From NCBI RefSeq assembly GCF_001293525.1, contig NZ_BBYR01000006.1, positions 124,001 through 188,000 on the forward strand: DNA of 64,000 nt, written 5' to 3'. The notes below the pieces were generated by a model that had not been told where the DNA came from, did no database searches, and saw only the letters and a list, made by a program, of their open reading frames with translations. Shown here piece after piece: positions 45,217-55,096 of the stretch. The number at the start of each line of letters is the position of its first letter. Position 1 is the first letter of the stretch. The translations under genes were made by a program, and so were the position numbers. This DNA is from Pseudideonella sakaiensis (GTDB lineage Bacteria > Pseudomonadota > Gammaproteobacteria > Burkholderiales > Burkholderiaceae_C).

Positions 45217-45230
45217 AAAAGGACAACGAC

Positions 45231-46778
45231 ATGCGGAGACAAGACATCCAGCTGCTCGCCAGTGCCCGGCAGGGTGACCTCGAAGCGCGGTACGAAGTCG
45301 GCCGACGCTACCTGCTTGGTGTCGACGGCTTTCCGCAGCACACCGACACCGGGCTCGAGTACCTGGCGCACCCGTCGCTCGAGCCCTCCGAGCGAACCGC
45401 TCGCACGATCGCCGATGCGCTGCCCCTGCACGAACTGGTGCGCCGCAAGCTGCTGCTCCCGCTGGCAAAGGCGGCGCGCGGAGGGTCGATATCGGCGCAG
45501 GTGAAACTCGGTCTGTGGCGCGCTCTCACGAACGCCGATCCCGCCGAGACGACACGGTGGCTCGACGCAGCCGCTGCCGCTGGCGACGCCGGCGCACGCG
45601 CAGCCGCGCATGCGCTGCAAAACTGCCCCTCCAATGCGGCCGCCGGCGTACTGGATGCCTTGAAAGCGGCCCCGGGGATCGACCTCGCTCGCCTGGTACC
45701 GCTGGCCCTGAGCAATGCGGTCCAGTCGGACGATCCAGAGGAGATCGCGCGCGTGCTGAGCGGCACGCTGACGGCGCGCCTGCCCATCACGCCGGAACTC
45801 GCGGATGCCGCTTGCTCCGCCATCGCCCGCTTGGAAGACGAAGCGCAGCCGCGGCTCCCGTGCGCGAACGGCGCTGTCGAGGCTCTTCTCGAAGACTGCA
45901 TCCGTCGCGGCAATGCGACCGCGGAGTTGCTGCTCGGGCGCGCGCTGAGCGCGGTCGATACACCCGCACTGCCGGCGTCCTTGCTGACCACGGGGCAGAA
46001 CCTGCGCAGAGGCGCCGCGCTTCTGCTCCGTGCGGCCGATGCAGGATTAAGCGCGGCGTGGATGGTCCTCTACCGCATTCATGCAGACAACCATTCCTCG
46101 GTCTCCAATCCGCAGATGGCGCGGTTCTTCCTCGAGAAGGCCGCGCTCGCGGGCGAACTCTGCGCCCAGCGGCGCCTCGGCGCGCTGATCCTGCGGTCGG
46201 CGACCACCGTGCACGAATCCGAGCAGGGCATCCATTGGCTTCACCAGGCGGCACGCCGGCAGGATGCGCTGGCAGCGCAGTTGCTCGGCTCACTGGTGCT
46301 CCCGGTTGCGGGATCCGACGCCGAAGCAGACGCAGCCATCGATGCCGTACGCCGCGAGGATCCCTGGCTGGCCTGCCGCCTGCGGACGGCGCGGGACTTC
46401 GGCCTGACCAAGCTGGAAGCGATGAGCGTCGACATCGTCGCAGGGCTCAGGCCCTGGGGGCTGGTCGTCGGTCCCAACCCGTCCATTGCGCAGGCCAAGC
46501 TGGCGGCGCCTCGAGCCATCCCGGCACTTCGGCCCCAGGCCTTCGAGAACCTGCGGCGATCCGCTACCTTCCTCGAACAGTCGCGCCAGGACGGATCGCC
46601 GATCGAGGGCGACCGCCGCAAGCGCACCCACCGTCTGCGCTACTGCCTCGAGCGATCCGGCATCGACGAATCCCTGTTCTTTGCGAAAGTCAGGTCGACG
46701 GCGCTCAACGCCCTGCGACAGGGTCCCAAGTGGGCCTTCCATGCGCAGCAGCCTCTGCGCATGGCACTGGCCGCCTAG
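45231..46778 (+). CDS. Sel1/TPR-repeat protein
   Basis: 515 residues without signal peptide. Helical repeats of the Sel1-like type are seen at ARQGDLEARYEVGRRYLLG, AARGGSISAQVKLGLWRAL, LLRAADAGLSAAWMVLYRIH, KAALAGELCAQRRLGALIL and QAARRQDALAAQLLGSLVL. Such solenoids bind protein partners. It lies upstream of the copper-type response regulator and sensor kinase with a 49-base gap, so it may feed or modulate that system (inference). Start at the ATG after AAAAGGA; a longer frame upstream would contain the stem-loop. Confidence 0.72.
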   Translation: MRRQDIQLLASARQGDLEARYEVGRRYLLGVDGFPQHTDTGLEYLAHPSLEPSERTARTIADALPLHELVRRKLLLPLAKAARGGSISAQVKLGLWRALTNADPAETTRWLDAAAAAGDAGARAAAHALQNCPSNAAAGVLDALKAAPGIDLARLVPLALSNAVQSDDPEEIARVLSGTLTARLPITPELADAACSAIARLEDEAQPRLPCANGAVEALLEDCIRRGNATAELLLGRALSAVDTPALPASLLTTGQNLRRGAALLLRAADAGLSAAWMVLYRIHADNHSSVSNPQMARFFLEKAALAGELCAQRRLGALILRSATTVHESEQGIHWLHQAARRQDALAAQLLGSLVLPVAGSDAEADAAIDAVRREDPWLACRLRTARDFGLTKLEAMSVDIVAGLRPWGLVVGPNPSIAQAKLAAPRAIPALRPQAFENLRRSATFLEQSRQDGSPIEGDRRKRTHRLRYCLERSGIDESLFFAKVRSTALNALRQGPKWAFHAQQPLRMALAA

Positions 46779-46827
46779 GAACGGCGGTCGGCATCGCATC
46801 CCTTCACGCGCTTCGCTGCAGCCTCCC

Positions 46828-47526
46828 ATGCGAATCCTCGTCGTCGAAGACAACGCCAAGCTGGCAGGCCATCTGCATCGGGGGCTCGCCGAGAGCGGCT
46901 ACGTCGTCGATGTCGCAACCGATGGGATCGACGGGCGCCACATGGCGATGGAGGGAAGCTACGACCTGCTTCTGCTCGACGTCATGCTGCCTGGGGCCGA
47001 TGGCTTCACATTGCTCGAGACTCTCAGGCAGCACAAGGACACGCCGGTGATCATGTTGACCGCCGCTGACAGCGTGGAAGACCGGGTGCGAGGCCTGCGC
47101 GCCGGCGCCGACGACTACTTGGTCAAACCGTTTGTCTTCACAGAGCTGCTGGCGCGCATCCAGGCCGTCCTGCGCCGCGGTGCCGCAGGTGCGCACCACG
47201 AACCCGACCGCATGGTGCTCGGGGACCTGGAACTGGACACCATACGTCGACGCGCGTTTCGCGCCGGCACGCGCCTGGATCTCACGGCCCAGGAGTACAC
47301 GCTGTTGTCCGTGTTGCTTCGCCATCGCGGTGAAGTCATGTCACGCACGGTGCTCACCGAACTCGTCTGGGACATGAACTTCGACGGGGACTCGAACGTG
47401 GTGGAAGTCGCGATACGGCGTCTGCGCTCCAAGCTCGACGAGCCGTTCCCGACGAAGCTGCTTCACACGGTTCGAGGGATGGGCTACGTCCTCGAGCTGG
47501 ACCGCGGCAACGACACGGATGCGTGA
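46828..47526 (+). CDS. OmpR-family response regulator, heavy-metal type
   Basis: 232 residues. Receiver domain with the acidic pair ED (VVEDN), phospho-Asp in LLLLDVMLPG and Lys in YLVKPF, then a winged-helix DNA-binding domain (LTAQEYTLLSVLLRHRGEVMS, VVEVAIRRLRSKLD, VRGMGYVLE). The pattern is of CusR/CopR/CzcR. It overlaps the kinase gene start by one base (TGATG). It is a plausible binder of the boxes at 42193, 43550, 45083 and 51015. Confidence 0.92.
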   Translation: MRILVVEDNAKLAGHLHRGLAESGYVVDVATDGIDGRHMAMEGSYDLLLLDVMLPGADGFTLLETLRQHKDTPVIMLTAADSVEDRVRGLRAGADDYLVKPFVFTELLARIQAVLRRGAAGAHHEPDRMVLGDLELDTIRRRAFRAGTRLDLTAQEYTLLSVLLRHRGEVMSRTVLTELVWDMNFDGDSNVVEVAIRRLRSKLDEPFPTKLLHTVRGMGYVLELDRGNDTDA

Positions 47527-48974
47527 TGACCTGGCGCCATCCCTCGATCGCAGCCCGGCTGACTGCCGGCCTTGGCGTGGTCGCACTCGTCGTCTTCTCG
47601 ACTGCAGGTTGGCTGCTGCAACGGGCCCTCCAGTCCGAATTGGTCGATGCGGATCAAATGAAGTTGGCAGGCAAGGTCAGCGTCGTCCTTCACTTCATCG
47701 ACGAAGCCAATCGTTCAGGCGATCGTGCAGCCTTGTTTCATCACCTCGACGACCTACGCATCGGCCACGACGGCCTCCACATATGGCTGGTCAACGAAGG
47801 AGGCGACACTATCTACGGCGCGTCGAGCACCACTGGAACGACGGTCGCGCCACGGCCAGCGCCCGGTGTCCGCGCGGATGTGACAGAGGCTGCCCTGCCG
47901 TCGGCATCGTTGTGGCCGGCCGGCCGGTTGCGCGTGGCCATCGAGTCCGGCCCCCGCGATGAGCTCCTCCGTTCGCATCTCGCGACGCTGGTCCTGATCT
48001 GTGCCTTGGGCGTCGGCTCGACCGTGCTGCTGAGTTGGGTCGCCATCGGTCGCTGCCTCAGGCCGGTGTCGCAGCTCTCGGCGGAAGCCAGCGACATCAC
48101 GCCCAGTTCCATGGGACGGCGCTTGACCGTTCCTCCCGAAGGCGCCGAGCTGACAGGGCTGGTGCGCGCATTCAACCAGGCGCTTGACCGGCTCGAGGAC
48201 GCCTATGCGCAGTTGCAGGCCTTCAATGCCAACGTGGCTCACGAGCTGCGGACGCCCCTGGCTTCCTTGGTCACGGGCACGCAGGTCACGCTGTCGTCGC
48301 CAAGATCTCGCGAGGACCTGCGCGAGGTTCTGATGTCGAATCTCGAGGAACTGCAGCTCCTGAACGCGCTGGTCAACGACATGCTGTTTCTCTCCCGCGC
48401 AGATCGCGGCGACCGGGCGGAGGGACTGGAAGATGTCGCGCTCGGGTCCGAGGCGGACAAGGCCATCCGCTACTGCGACGCATTGCTGCAGGAAGCGGGC
48501 GTGGCCGCGGAACGCTCCGGCGACGCCACGGCGGTGTGCAACCCTCCGCTCGTGCTGCGCGCCCTCGTGAATCTACTCACCAACGCCATCCGCCACAGCC
48601 GAGCCGGGGACACGATTCAGGTCCTCATCGAGCCGGACCACGGGCTCGTCGCGCTGAGTGTCCTCAACCCCGGAATCGAGATACCGGCGCCGGTCCGAGC
48701 CCAGATGTTCGACCGCTTCTATCGTGCAGACTCCTCGCGCTCACGAGGGCAAGCGGGCCACGGCCTGGGATTGGCCATCGTCGCGGCCGTCGCACGGATG
48801 CACGGCGGGACTGTCTTCGTCGAACGCATCGGCCAGGCCAATCGTGTCGGATTGACGCTTCCGGCCGGAGACACCCCCTCGAGCGTGGACCCGGTCGAGG
48901 GAGTTGCCGTCGTCGGGACTGCGCCCGTTATGCCGTTGCCGAACTCGACGGCACGTCCAGCCCGATCGCTGTGA
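47526..48974 (+). CDS. Heavy-metal sensor histidine kinase
   Basis: 482 residues. Two transmembrane helices (about 12-32 and 153-176) flank a periplasmic sensor domain, then HAMP, the phospho-acceptor His in [12 protein letters not shown], an N-box NLLTNAIRHS, and a [19 protein letters not shown] lid. It is the CusS/CopS type. The stop lies inside the 3' end of the convergent kinase gene (47 bases overlap). GTG at 47523 is an alternative start. Confidence 0.92.
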   Translation: MTWRHPSIAARLTAGLGVVALVVFSTAGWLLQRALQSELVDADQMKLAGKVSVVLHFIDEANRSGDRAALFHHLDDLRIGHDGLHIWLVNEGGDTIYGASSTTGTTVAPRPAPGVRADVTEAALPSASLWPAGRLRVAIESGPRDELLRSHLATLVLICALGVGSTVLLSWVAIGRCLRPVSQLSAEASDITPSSMGRRLTVPPEGAELTGLVRAFNQALDRLEDAYAQLQAFNANVAHELRTPLASLVTGTQVTLSSPRSREDLREVLMSNLEELQLLNALVNDMLFLSRADRGDRAEGLEDVALGSEADKAIRYCDALLQEAGVAAERSGDATAVCNPPLVLRALVNLLTNAIRHSRAGDTIQVLIEPDHGLVALSVLNPGIEIPAPVRAQMFDRFYRADSSRSRGQAGHGLGLAIVAAVARMHGGTVFVERIGQANRVGLTLPAGDTPSSVDPVEGVAVVGTAPVMPLPNSTARPARSL

Positions 48975-50298
48975 CGCCATCCGCCGACCTGGCGAACGGT
49001 TCGCCTTGGTGCATTCGGGCGATGGCGGCGACGATGGCCAGGCCCAACCCATGGTTCGACGTCCCCGTCTGGCGCCGGGACCGCTCAGCCCTGTAGAAGC
49101 GGTCGAACAATCGCGGCAGGTGCTCCTGCTCGATCGAACTGCCCTCGTTCTCCACCGCGATCCGCACCCTGCCTGCGTTCGACGCGATCCGAACCTTTAT
49201 CGTCGAGCCGGTTTTCGCGTAGCGAGTCGCGTTGCTCAACAGGTTGGACAGCGCGCGACGCAGGAGTGACACGTCGAACGCACCCTTCGCATCCCCTTCG
49301 CAAACCGCTGACAGGCTTCGCTCCTGAAGCGCGGCCTCGTGGTACTCGATGATCTCGCCGAGCTCGGCAGCGAGGCTCGTGACCGGTGCGCGGCGCGCGG
49401 ACGCGCCGCGGTCCGCATGCGAAAGAAACAGCATGTCGTTGACGATGATCGCGAGCCGCCTCAGGTCCTCCAGGTTTCCGGCGATCACGTCCTGCAGTTC
49501 GGCAGCGGGACGGTTGCGCTGTAACGCCAGTTCGCTCGACCCGATCAAGGTGGTCAGCGGTGTCCGAAGTTCGTGCGCAACGTCGGCATTGAAGCCCTCC
49601 AACTGCGCGTACGCGCGTTCGACCCGCATCAGCAGCGCGTTGAAGCGATCGACCAGCGGCCGGAGCTCGAGTGGCTGCCCCGCTCCGTCCAGCCGCAGCC
49701 CCGCTCGTCCCAGAGCGACGGCATCCACTTGGGCGGCCAGGGCGTGCACCGGCAGGAGGCCCCTGCGGACCAGCAGGTACCCGGTCACGCTGACCAGACC
49801 CGCGCCGACGAGGGAGGCTGCCAGCAGGATCCAGCCGAGACGCTGGAGCAGATCCAGGTCGCGGGTGACATCCAACCCCAAGACGACCCGGACACCGCCG
49901 CCGGTGCCCGCGAGCCATGTGTCATCCCAGGAGCTCTGCTTGAAACGGCGGTTCGAACCCTCGTCGCCATGCCCGGCGTGCGGCGGAGCGCGGAAGAGAA
50001 CAAGCCCTTCGCGCGACGTGATGGACAGCGTCATGTCCTCATGGCCCGCCAGAAAGTCCTTCAGCTTGTGCTGCAGTTCTTCCGCTGCGGATGTCCCAGC
50101 CGCCTCGGCAAGCGCATGGCGGACAACCGCGCTCTTCAGCGCCAGTTCCTCGTGCTGGCGGCTCTGCAGAACCCACAGGTTGACGGCGTACACCGTTCCG
50201 GAGACCGCAAGCGCAGCGACCAACCCCTGCAGCGCCAGCCACCGGGACAGACGAGTCCCGAGGGATTGATCACCAGCGGCGACGACGCGCCACCTCAC
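48928..50298 (-). CDS. Heavy-metal sensor histidine kinase (second system)
   Basis: 456 residues. Two transmembrane helices, periplasmic loop of about 120 residues, HAMP, His in [13 protein letters not shown]-box [10 protein letters not shown], and [16 protein letters not shown]. The same CusS/CopS group as the other kinase, whose 3' end it overlaps. The GTG at 50298 overlaps the response-regulator stop (GTGA), the reason for choosing it. It senses periplasmic metal, probably copper. Confidence 0.9.
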   Translation of the reverse strand: MRWRVVAAGDQSLGTRLSRWLALQGLVAALAVSGTVYAVNLWVLQSRQHEELALKSAVVRHALAEAAGTSAAEELQHKLKDFLAGHEDMTLSITSREGLVLFRAPPHAGHGDEGSNRRFKQSSWDDTWLAGTGGGVRVVLGLDVTRDLDLLQRLGWILLAASLVGAGLVSVTGYLLVRRGLLPVHALAAQVDAVALGRAGLRLDGAGQPLELRPLVDRFNALLMRVERAYAQLEGFNADVAHELRTPLTTLIGSSELALQRNRPAAELQDVIAGNLEDLRRLAIIVNDMLFLSHADRGASARRAPVTSLAAELGEIIEYHEAALQERSLSAVCEGDAKGAFDVSLLRRALSNLLSNATRYAKTGSTIKVRIASNAGRVRIAVENEGSSIEQEHLPRLFDRFYRAERSRRQTGTSNHGLGLAIVAAIARMHQGEPFARSADGVTAIGLDVPSSSATA

Positions 50299-50981
50299 TC
50301 CTGACGCTCCTCCATCACGTAGCCCATTCCGCGGACCGTGTGGATCAGCTTGAACTCGAACGGCTCGTCCAGCTTCGCGCGCAGCCGGCGCACCGCTACC
50401 TCGACAACGTTCGTGTCGCTGTCGAAGTTGATGTCCCACACCTGTTCCGCCATCACGGTGCGCGACAGGACCTCTCCGCGCCGACGCAGAAGAAGCACGA
50501 GGAGATTGAACTCCTTCGGGGTGAGTTCGAGCCGCTTGCCGGCCCGTGTCGCCTTGCGGCGTGCCAGGTCGACCTCCAGATCCGCCAGCCGGAGGCTGGT
50601 GGGAAGCTGCCCCTCCCGATCTCCCCCGCCGCGGCGCAACAGGGCCTGGACCCGCGCCGACAACTCGGAAAACGAGAACGGCTTGACGAGGTAGTCATCT
50701 GCGCCACCGGTCAGCCCCTTGACCTTGTCTTCGACGGCGTCGCGGGCCGTCAGCATCAGGACAGGCGTCCTGCGCTGCCTACGCAGCTCTGCGAGCACCT
50801 CGAAGCCGTCGCGGCCCGGCAACATCACGTCGAGGACGATCAGGTCGTACGTGCCCTCGACGGCGAGATGGAGTCCGTCGATGCCGTCGTGAGCCAGGTC
50901 GACCACGTAGCCGCTCTCTGACAGGCCCTTTCGCAGGTACTCCGCCAAGCGGACCTCGTCTTCGATCACGAGAATTTTCAT
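50295..50981 (-). CDS. OmpR-family response regulator, heavy-metal type (second system)
   Basis: 228 residues, the same domain order as the regulator at 46828: VIEDEVRL, phospho-Asp in [18 protein letters not shown], then a winged helix ending [15 protein letters not shown] lies upstream of the ATG at 50981. The box at 51015-51032 is 34 bases upstream, so autoregulation with the divergent DUF4148 gene is likely. Confidence 0.92.
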   Translation of the reverse strand: MKILVIEDEVRLAEYLRKGLSESGYVVDLAHDGIDGLHLAVEGTYDLIVLDVMLPGRDGFEVLAELRRQRRTPVLMLTARDAVEDKVKGLTGGADDYLVKPFSFSELSARVQALLRRGGGDREGQLPTSLRLADLEVDLARRKATRAGKRLELTPKEFNLLVLLLRRRGEVLSRTVMAEQVWDINFDSDTNVVEVAVRRLRAKLDEPFEFKLIHTVRGMGYVMEERQE

Positions 50982-51014
50982 GGGCAGATTCTCCACCAGC
51001 CGTCGCGTCTCCTC

Positions 51015-51032
51015 GATTACGACTTGGTCATC
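51015..51032. promoter_or_regulatory. CusR/CopR/HprR-type box between divergent regulator and DUF4148 genes
   Basis: GATTACGACTTGGTCATC, a GATTAC-N6-GTCATC dyad. It is 34 bases from the regulator start (50981, minus) and 76 bases from the DUF4148-like start (51108, plus). Confidence 0.6.
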
Positions 51033-51107
51033 TTCCAGTCCGCATCTGGTCAGCACGCGGCCCATAGAGTGAAGCCTCGCATTCATCAACAACTCACGAG
51101 GTTCACC

Positions 51108-51395
51108 ATGCGTAGAAATACCATCTTCACAGCCACCCGCGCGCTTGCGGCCGCCGCCGTCATGGCCGGCTCCCCGCTCTTTGCAGCGGCCCAACACCAG
51201 ATGGCCCAGGGCGCGCCCGGCACTGCCAACACGACCGAATCGACCCGGCCCGCGGCGCTCACGCGAGAGCAGGTCCGCGCGGAGGTCGAGAAGGCGATGC
51301 GCGACGGCACGTGGCGCTGCCGGACCAGCAATCGCGGCTGGTGCTCGAACGAACCCGTGGCGACCGCCAAGCCCGACGCAGACAAGCGCCCGTAA
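51108..51395 (+). CDS. DUF4148-like small periplasmic protein
   Basis: 95 residues. Signal peptide ([18 protein letters not shown]), then [19 protein letters not shown], the DUF4148 pattern, and two Cys in [15 protein letters not shown]. It is followed by the truncated lipoprotein gene, the same order as 43439-42251 on the other strand. Function unknown; control by the box at 51015 is inferred. Confidence 0.68.
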   Translation: MRRNTIFTATRALAAAAVMAGSPLFAAAQHQMAQGAPGTANTTESTRPAALTREQVRAEVEKAMRDGTWRCRTSNRGWCSNEPVATAKPDADKRP

Positions 51396-51414
51396 GCTCG
51401 GCTGGGGCTGCGCC

Positions 51415-51663
51415 GTGACCACACGCCGGCACGTCCTGGCGCTTGCGGCATCGGCGACGTCGCTGGTGCTCCTGGGTTGCGCCAGTACGAACTCAGATGT
51501 CGGCCGGCGCGGCGGCCCCTACTGCTATCGAAACGCCCGAAAGCGTCCGATCGTCTGCACCTCGGAGTCGACTCCCGGCCTCGATGTCGAGGCCGGGGCC
51601 AAGCGATTCGAAGCGGATCCCAGTGCGTTGACCGTCTACGCGAGTTCTGTAGCCATCGCATGA
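51415..51663 (+). pseudogene. Truncated DUF2846-like lipoprotein
   Basis: 82 residues from a GTG start. The lipobox TSLVLLGC and the block YCYRNARKRPIVCTS to VEAGAKRFEADPSALTVYA match the N-terminal half of the lipoprotein at 42251-42802 (WCHRVGKAPRYKLTCTS to VEADAKRFAASAERVTVYV). The C-terminal half is missing. After the stop comes unrelated sequence and the 3' end of cueR. It looks like a deletion remnant; it may still be exported as a short lipoprotein. Confidence 0.65.
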
Positions 51664-51711
51664 GGATTCAGCGACAGCCGAGTCCCTCTGGCCAAGCCAA
51701 GGTACCCACGG

Positions 51712-52203
51712 TCAAGCGCTCTGGCGCGCTCGCCGTCCCACTTGCAGCCCCGTCGTCCTGCGGTGTCCGAGTCCGGTCGCCGCCGTAGGGCTCTTCTCCT
51801 GCCCCCGTCGTTCCTGCGCCAGCGAGTCAATGATCGGGCAATCGGGCCGGTCGTCACCATGGCAGCAATGCACGAGGTGCTCGAGCGTCGCCTTCATGGA
51901 CTGGAGTTCCTTGAGCTTCTCGTCCAGCTCTTCGATGTGAGCCTGCGCCAGCGCGCGCACTTGTCGGCTGGGGCGCATGCGGTCCTGCCACAGTCCAAGC
52001 AACTCGCGGATCTGCTCGATGGAGAAACCCAGATCGCGCGACTGTCGGACGAAGCGCAGCGTGCTGACTTCCTTGTCCGTGTACTGGCGGTAGCCGGACT
52101 CGGTCCGTACGGCTTCCGGAAACAACCCGACGCTCTCGTAGTGGCGAATCATCTTCGCCGAAACGCCCGAGGCCTTCGCCGCTTCGCCGATGTTCATGCT
52201 CAT
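51712..52203 (-). CDS. cueR: CueR-type copper-responsive MerR regulator
   Basis: 163 residues. Winged-helix start ([25 protein letters not shown]), coiled coil, and the Cu(I)-binding loop [14 protein letters not shown] with two Cys seven residues apart, as in CueR. It senses cytosolic Cu(I) and activates copA and copZ through promoters with 19-bp spacers (54692-54722, 54774-54804). The C-terminal tail of about 33 residues after SLAQE is longer than usual and may derive from a deletion junction. The start overlaps the copA stop (ATGA). Confidence 0.9.
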   Translation of the reverse strand: MSMNIGEAAKASGVSAKMIRHYESVGLFPEAVRTESGYRQYTDKEVSTLRFVRQSRDLGFSIEQIRELLGLWQDRMRPSRQVRALAQAHIEELDEKLKELQSMKATLEHLVHCCHGDDRPDCPIIDSLAQERRGQEKSPTAATGLGHRRTTGLQVGRRARQSA

Positions 52204-54659
52204 CTGGTGCTCCCTGACACGGCCACGGGCTGCGATTGCTCCGGGCGCTGCGCGGCCGGCGCGTCAGCGGCACCCTGCCAGCGCCGCAACGTCAATGCGT
52301 TGGCCACGACGCTCACGCTGCTGAAGGCCATCGCCGCGCCAGCGATGACGGGACTCAGCATCCCCAGCGCGGCCAGCGGGATGCCAAGCACGTTGTAGCC
52401 GAATGCCCAGAACAGGCCCTGCTTGATCTTCGAGTAGGTACGGCGCGAGATGTCCAGTGAATCCGCCACGAGCCGCGGGTCGCCGCGCATGAGCGTGATG
52501 CCAGCCGTCTCGGTCGCTACGTCGGCGCCGCCCGCCATCGCGTACGACACGGACGCCGCGGCGAGTGCGGGGCCGTCGTTCAGGCCATCGCCGACGAACG
52601 CGACCACGGCGCCGGCGTCGCGCAGTTCCTTCACGACGGCCGCCTTGTCGCCCGGCAAGACTTCGGCGCGCACGTCGTCGATGCCGAGTGCCTTCGCGAC
52701 AGCCTCGGCCGCGCCCCGGCTGTCCCCGGTCAGCATGACCGTCCTGATTCCCAGCTGATGGAGCCGCGCCACCGCTGCAGCGGCGCTTTGCTTGATCGTG
52801 TCACCGAACGCCAGCAATCCCAGCAGGCGCCACTGGTCCCCTTCCGAGCCGACCAGCCAGGACACGGTCTTCCCTTGCCCTTCGAGCCGCCGCGCCTCGC
52901 CCAGCAGATGGCCCTCGTCCAACTGGAGCTCGCGCAGCATCCGCGTGCTGCCCAGCGCCAGTTTCCGGCCTCGGACCGTGCCTTCGACACCACGACCCGG
53001 AAGCGCCTTCGCATCTTGGGCTTCCGGCACCGGCAGCCGCTCCTCGCGCACCTTGTCCATCACCGCCACCGCGAGCGGATGGCTGCTCGACTTCTGGAGC
53101 GCGGCCGCGAGGCGCAGCACCTCATCACGACTGGTCCCTTCGGCCGCCGCCACCGCCGCGAGCGAAGGCTTGCCTTCGGTGAGCGTACCGGTCTTGTCGA
53201 AGGCGACCACCGTCACCGCATGCGCGACCTCCAGCGCTTCGGCGTCCTTGATGAGGATGCCGTGTCGCGCGGCGACCCCGGTACCGGCCATGATGGCTGT
53301 CGGCGTCGCGAGGCCCAGCGCACAGGGGCAGGCGATGACCAGCACGGCTACCGCGTTGATCAGTGCGTGTTCCCAGTCCCCCGTGAAGGCCGCCCAACCG
53401 AGGAAGGTCGCCAGCGCGATCAGCAGGACGACCGGAACGAACACCGCGCTCACGCGATCGACGATGCGCTGGATCGGCGCCTTGGCCGCCTGCGCCGACT
53501 CGACCATGCGGATGATGCGGGCCAGCGTCGTCTCCGCGCCGATGGCGGTCGTGCGAACGGTCAGCGCGCCTTCGGCGTTGATGGCGCCGCCGGTGACCTT
53601 GTCTCCGGGGGCCTTGGGCACTGGGAGGCTCTCGCCGGTGATGAGCGACTCGTCGACGTGGCTGCGCCCCTCGACGATTTCGCCGTCGACAGCGACGCGG
53701 TCACCGGGCCTGACGACGACGAGGTCACCCACGACGACCTGCTCCACCGGAATGTCGACTTCCGCGCCGTCTCGGCGGACCCGGGCGGTGGTCGGCCTCA
53801 ACGCGTTCAACGCACGGATGGCGTCGGCGGTCTGCCGCTTGGCCCGGTGCTCGAGCCACTTGCCCAACAAGACCAGCGTGATCACGGCCGCCGAGGCCTC
53901 GAAGTACAGGTGCGGCATGCCGTGCCCGGCGTGCTTGAAGAGCAGGTAGACGGACAGTCCGTAGGCCGCGGAGGTGCCCAGCGCCACCAGCAGGTCCATG
54001 TTGCCGGTCTTGGCGAGCACGGCCTTCCAGCCGGCCCGGTAGAAGCGCCAGCCCAGCCAGAACTGGACCGGCGTTGCCAACGCCAGTTGTGCCCAGCCGC
54101 TGAGCATCCACTCGATGCCGAAGAGCGACAGCAGCATCGGAGCGACCAGTGGCAGGGTCAGCACAGCGCTTGCCGCCACTGGCCACCAGACCGGCAGCCG
54201 AGTGGCTGGCGGCGGCCTGTCGTGCTGAACGTCCTTCGCCGCGTAGCCCGCCTTCTCGATGGCCGCCTTCAGCGCCGAAACCGGCACGGTCGAAAGCGCC
54301 TGGATGGTCGCCTTCTCGGTCGCCAGGTTGACGGTGGCGCCGGAGACGCCGGGTACCTTGCGGAGCGCCTTCTCCACCCGCGCGACGCAGGACGCACAGG
54401 TCATGCCCTCCACCAGCAGCGTTGTTTCTGTGATGGCAACGTCGTAGCCGGCCTTGCGAACGGCCGCTGCCAGCGAGTCCGCCGTCACGGAGGGATCGGC
54501 GTTGACAGACGCCTCCTCCGTCGCCAGGTTGACGCTCGCCTCCTTGACTCCCGGAACCGCCTTGAGCGTCTTCTCGACGCGCGTGACGCACGAGGCGCAG
54601 GTCATCCCGGTGACCTGGAGCTTGATTCCGAGTGGGTTGGACAGTGCAGCGGTGCTCAT
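52200..54659 (-). CDS. copA: Cu+ exporting P1B-type ATPase CopA
   Basis: 819 residues. Two HMA domains at the N terminus, GMTCASC at 18-24 and 85-91, then eight membrane helices. CPC is in VIACPCALG, the phosphorylated Asp in [11 protein letters not shown], then SSHPLAVAV and [11 protein letters not shown]-terminal helices YNVLGIP and [13 protein letters not shown] are the Cu+ signature. GDGLNDG replaces the usual GDGVNDA. It removes excess Cu(I) from the cytosol. cueR overlaps its 3' end; copZ is divergent with CueR-type operators between. Confidence 0.95.
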   Translation of the reverse strand: MSTAALSNPLGIKLQVTGMTCASCVTRVEKTLKAVPGVKEASVNLATEEASVNADPSVTADSLAAAVRKAGYDVAITETTLLVEGMTCASCVARVEKALRKVPGVSGATVNLATEKATIQALSTVPVSALKAAIEKAGYAAKDVQHDRPPPATRLPVWWPVAASAVLTLPLVAPMLLSLFGIEWMLSGWAQLALATPVQFWLGWRFYRAGWKAVLAKTGNMDLLVALGTSAAYGLSVYLLFKHAGHGMPHLYFEASAAVITLVLLGKWLEHRAKRQTADAIRALNALRPTTARVRRDGAEVDIPVEQVVVGDLVVVRPGDRVAVDGEIVEGRSHVDESLITGESLPVPKAPGDKVTGGAINAEGALTVRTTAIGAETTLARIIRMVESAQAAKAPIQRIVDRVSAVFVPVVLLIALATFLGWAAFTGDWEHALINAVAVLVIACPCALGLATPTAIMAGTGVAARHGILIKDAEALEVAHAVTVVAFDKTGTLTEGKPSLAAVAAAEGTSRDEVLRLAAALQKSSSHPLAVAVMDKVREERLPVPEAQDAKALPGRGVEGTVRGRKLALGSTRMLRELQLDEGHLLGEARRLEGQGKTVSWLVGSEGDQWRLLGLLAFGDTIKQSAAAAVARLHQLGIRTVMLTGDSRGAAEAVAKALGIDDVRAEVLPGDKAAVVKELRDAGAVVAFVGDGLNDGPALAAASVSYAMAGGADVATETAGITLMRGDPRLVADSLDISRRTYSKIKQGLFWAFGYNVLGIPLAALGMLSPVIAGAAMAFSSVSVVANALTLRRWQGAADAPAAQRPEQSQPVAVSGSTR

Positions 54660-54691
54660 GAGTGCCTCGATATGCCGTTCAGTGTCTACGC

Positions 54692-54722
54692 ATCGTCAAG
54701 GTTCCAACAATGGAAAGGTCAA
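54692..54722 (-). promoter_or_regulatory. CueR-type promoter/operator of copA
   Basis: On the minus strand TTGACC (54722-54717), 19 bases, then GACGAT (54697-54692). The dyad AAGGTTCC-N6-GGAAAGGT spans 54698-54719. This is the layout of CueR promoters with their long spacer. It lies 33 bases upstream of the start at 54659. Confidence 0.75.
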
Positions 54723-54773
54723 GAGTATCGTTGGCTTCTGCCTGCAGCTAGAGGGGTCTCTCCAGATCATCGC

Positions 54774-54804
54774 TTGACCTTACAACGATGGAAAGGTCGA
54801 CAGT
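54774..54804 (+). promoter_or_regulatory. CueR-type promoter/operator of copZ
   Basis: TTGACC (54774-54779), 19 bases, GACAGT (54799-54804). The operator GACCTT...AAAGGTC covers 54776-54798. It repeats the CAACxATGGAAAGGTC core of the copA operator. It lies 35 bases upstream of copZ. Confidence 0.72.
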
Positions 54805-54838
54805 ATGAGCGTTACCAACCGTCCCACTGGAGATAGCG

Positions 54839-55096
54839 ATGATCACCTTCGAAGTCAACGACATGACCTGCGGCCACTGCGTCAGCAACATCACCAAGGC
54901 GTTGAAGGCCACGGACAAGGACGCCAAAGTCGCTATCGACCTGGCCTCGCACCGTGTGCAGGTGGAGCCGGCCTCGGCCGACGCCGAGGAACTGGCCGAA
55001 GCCATCAAGGACGCGGGCTACACGCCGGTGCCCGTGCAGGCCGGTTCGGCCACTCCCGGCAAGCCGACGGGCTTGTGCTGCGGTAGTTGCCACTGA
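54839..55096 (+). CDS. copZ: CopZ-like copper chaperone
   Basis: 85 residues. HMA fold with the Cu(I) site in NDMTCGHCVSNI, then a tail ending LCCGSCH, so extra Cys lie at the C terminus. It would carry Cu(I) to CopA. GGAGA precedes the ATG. It is divergent from copA and under its own CueR-type promoter. Paralogue at 30075-30380 with a similar Cys tail. Confidence 0.9.
   Translation: MITFEVNDMTCGHCVSNITKALKATDKDAKVAIDLASHRVQVEPASADAEELAEAIKDAGYTPVPVQAGSATPGKPTGLCCGSCH

Larger units (their letters stand above)
44761..45230. other. Divergent intergenic region, porin / Sel1-like gene
   Basis: About 470 bases without a gene that I can support. It carries the CusR-type palindrome at 45083-45100 and a stem-loop at 45187-45216 just before the ribosome site AAAAGGA at 45217-45223. 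Confidence 0.5.
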
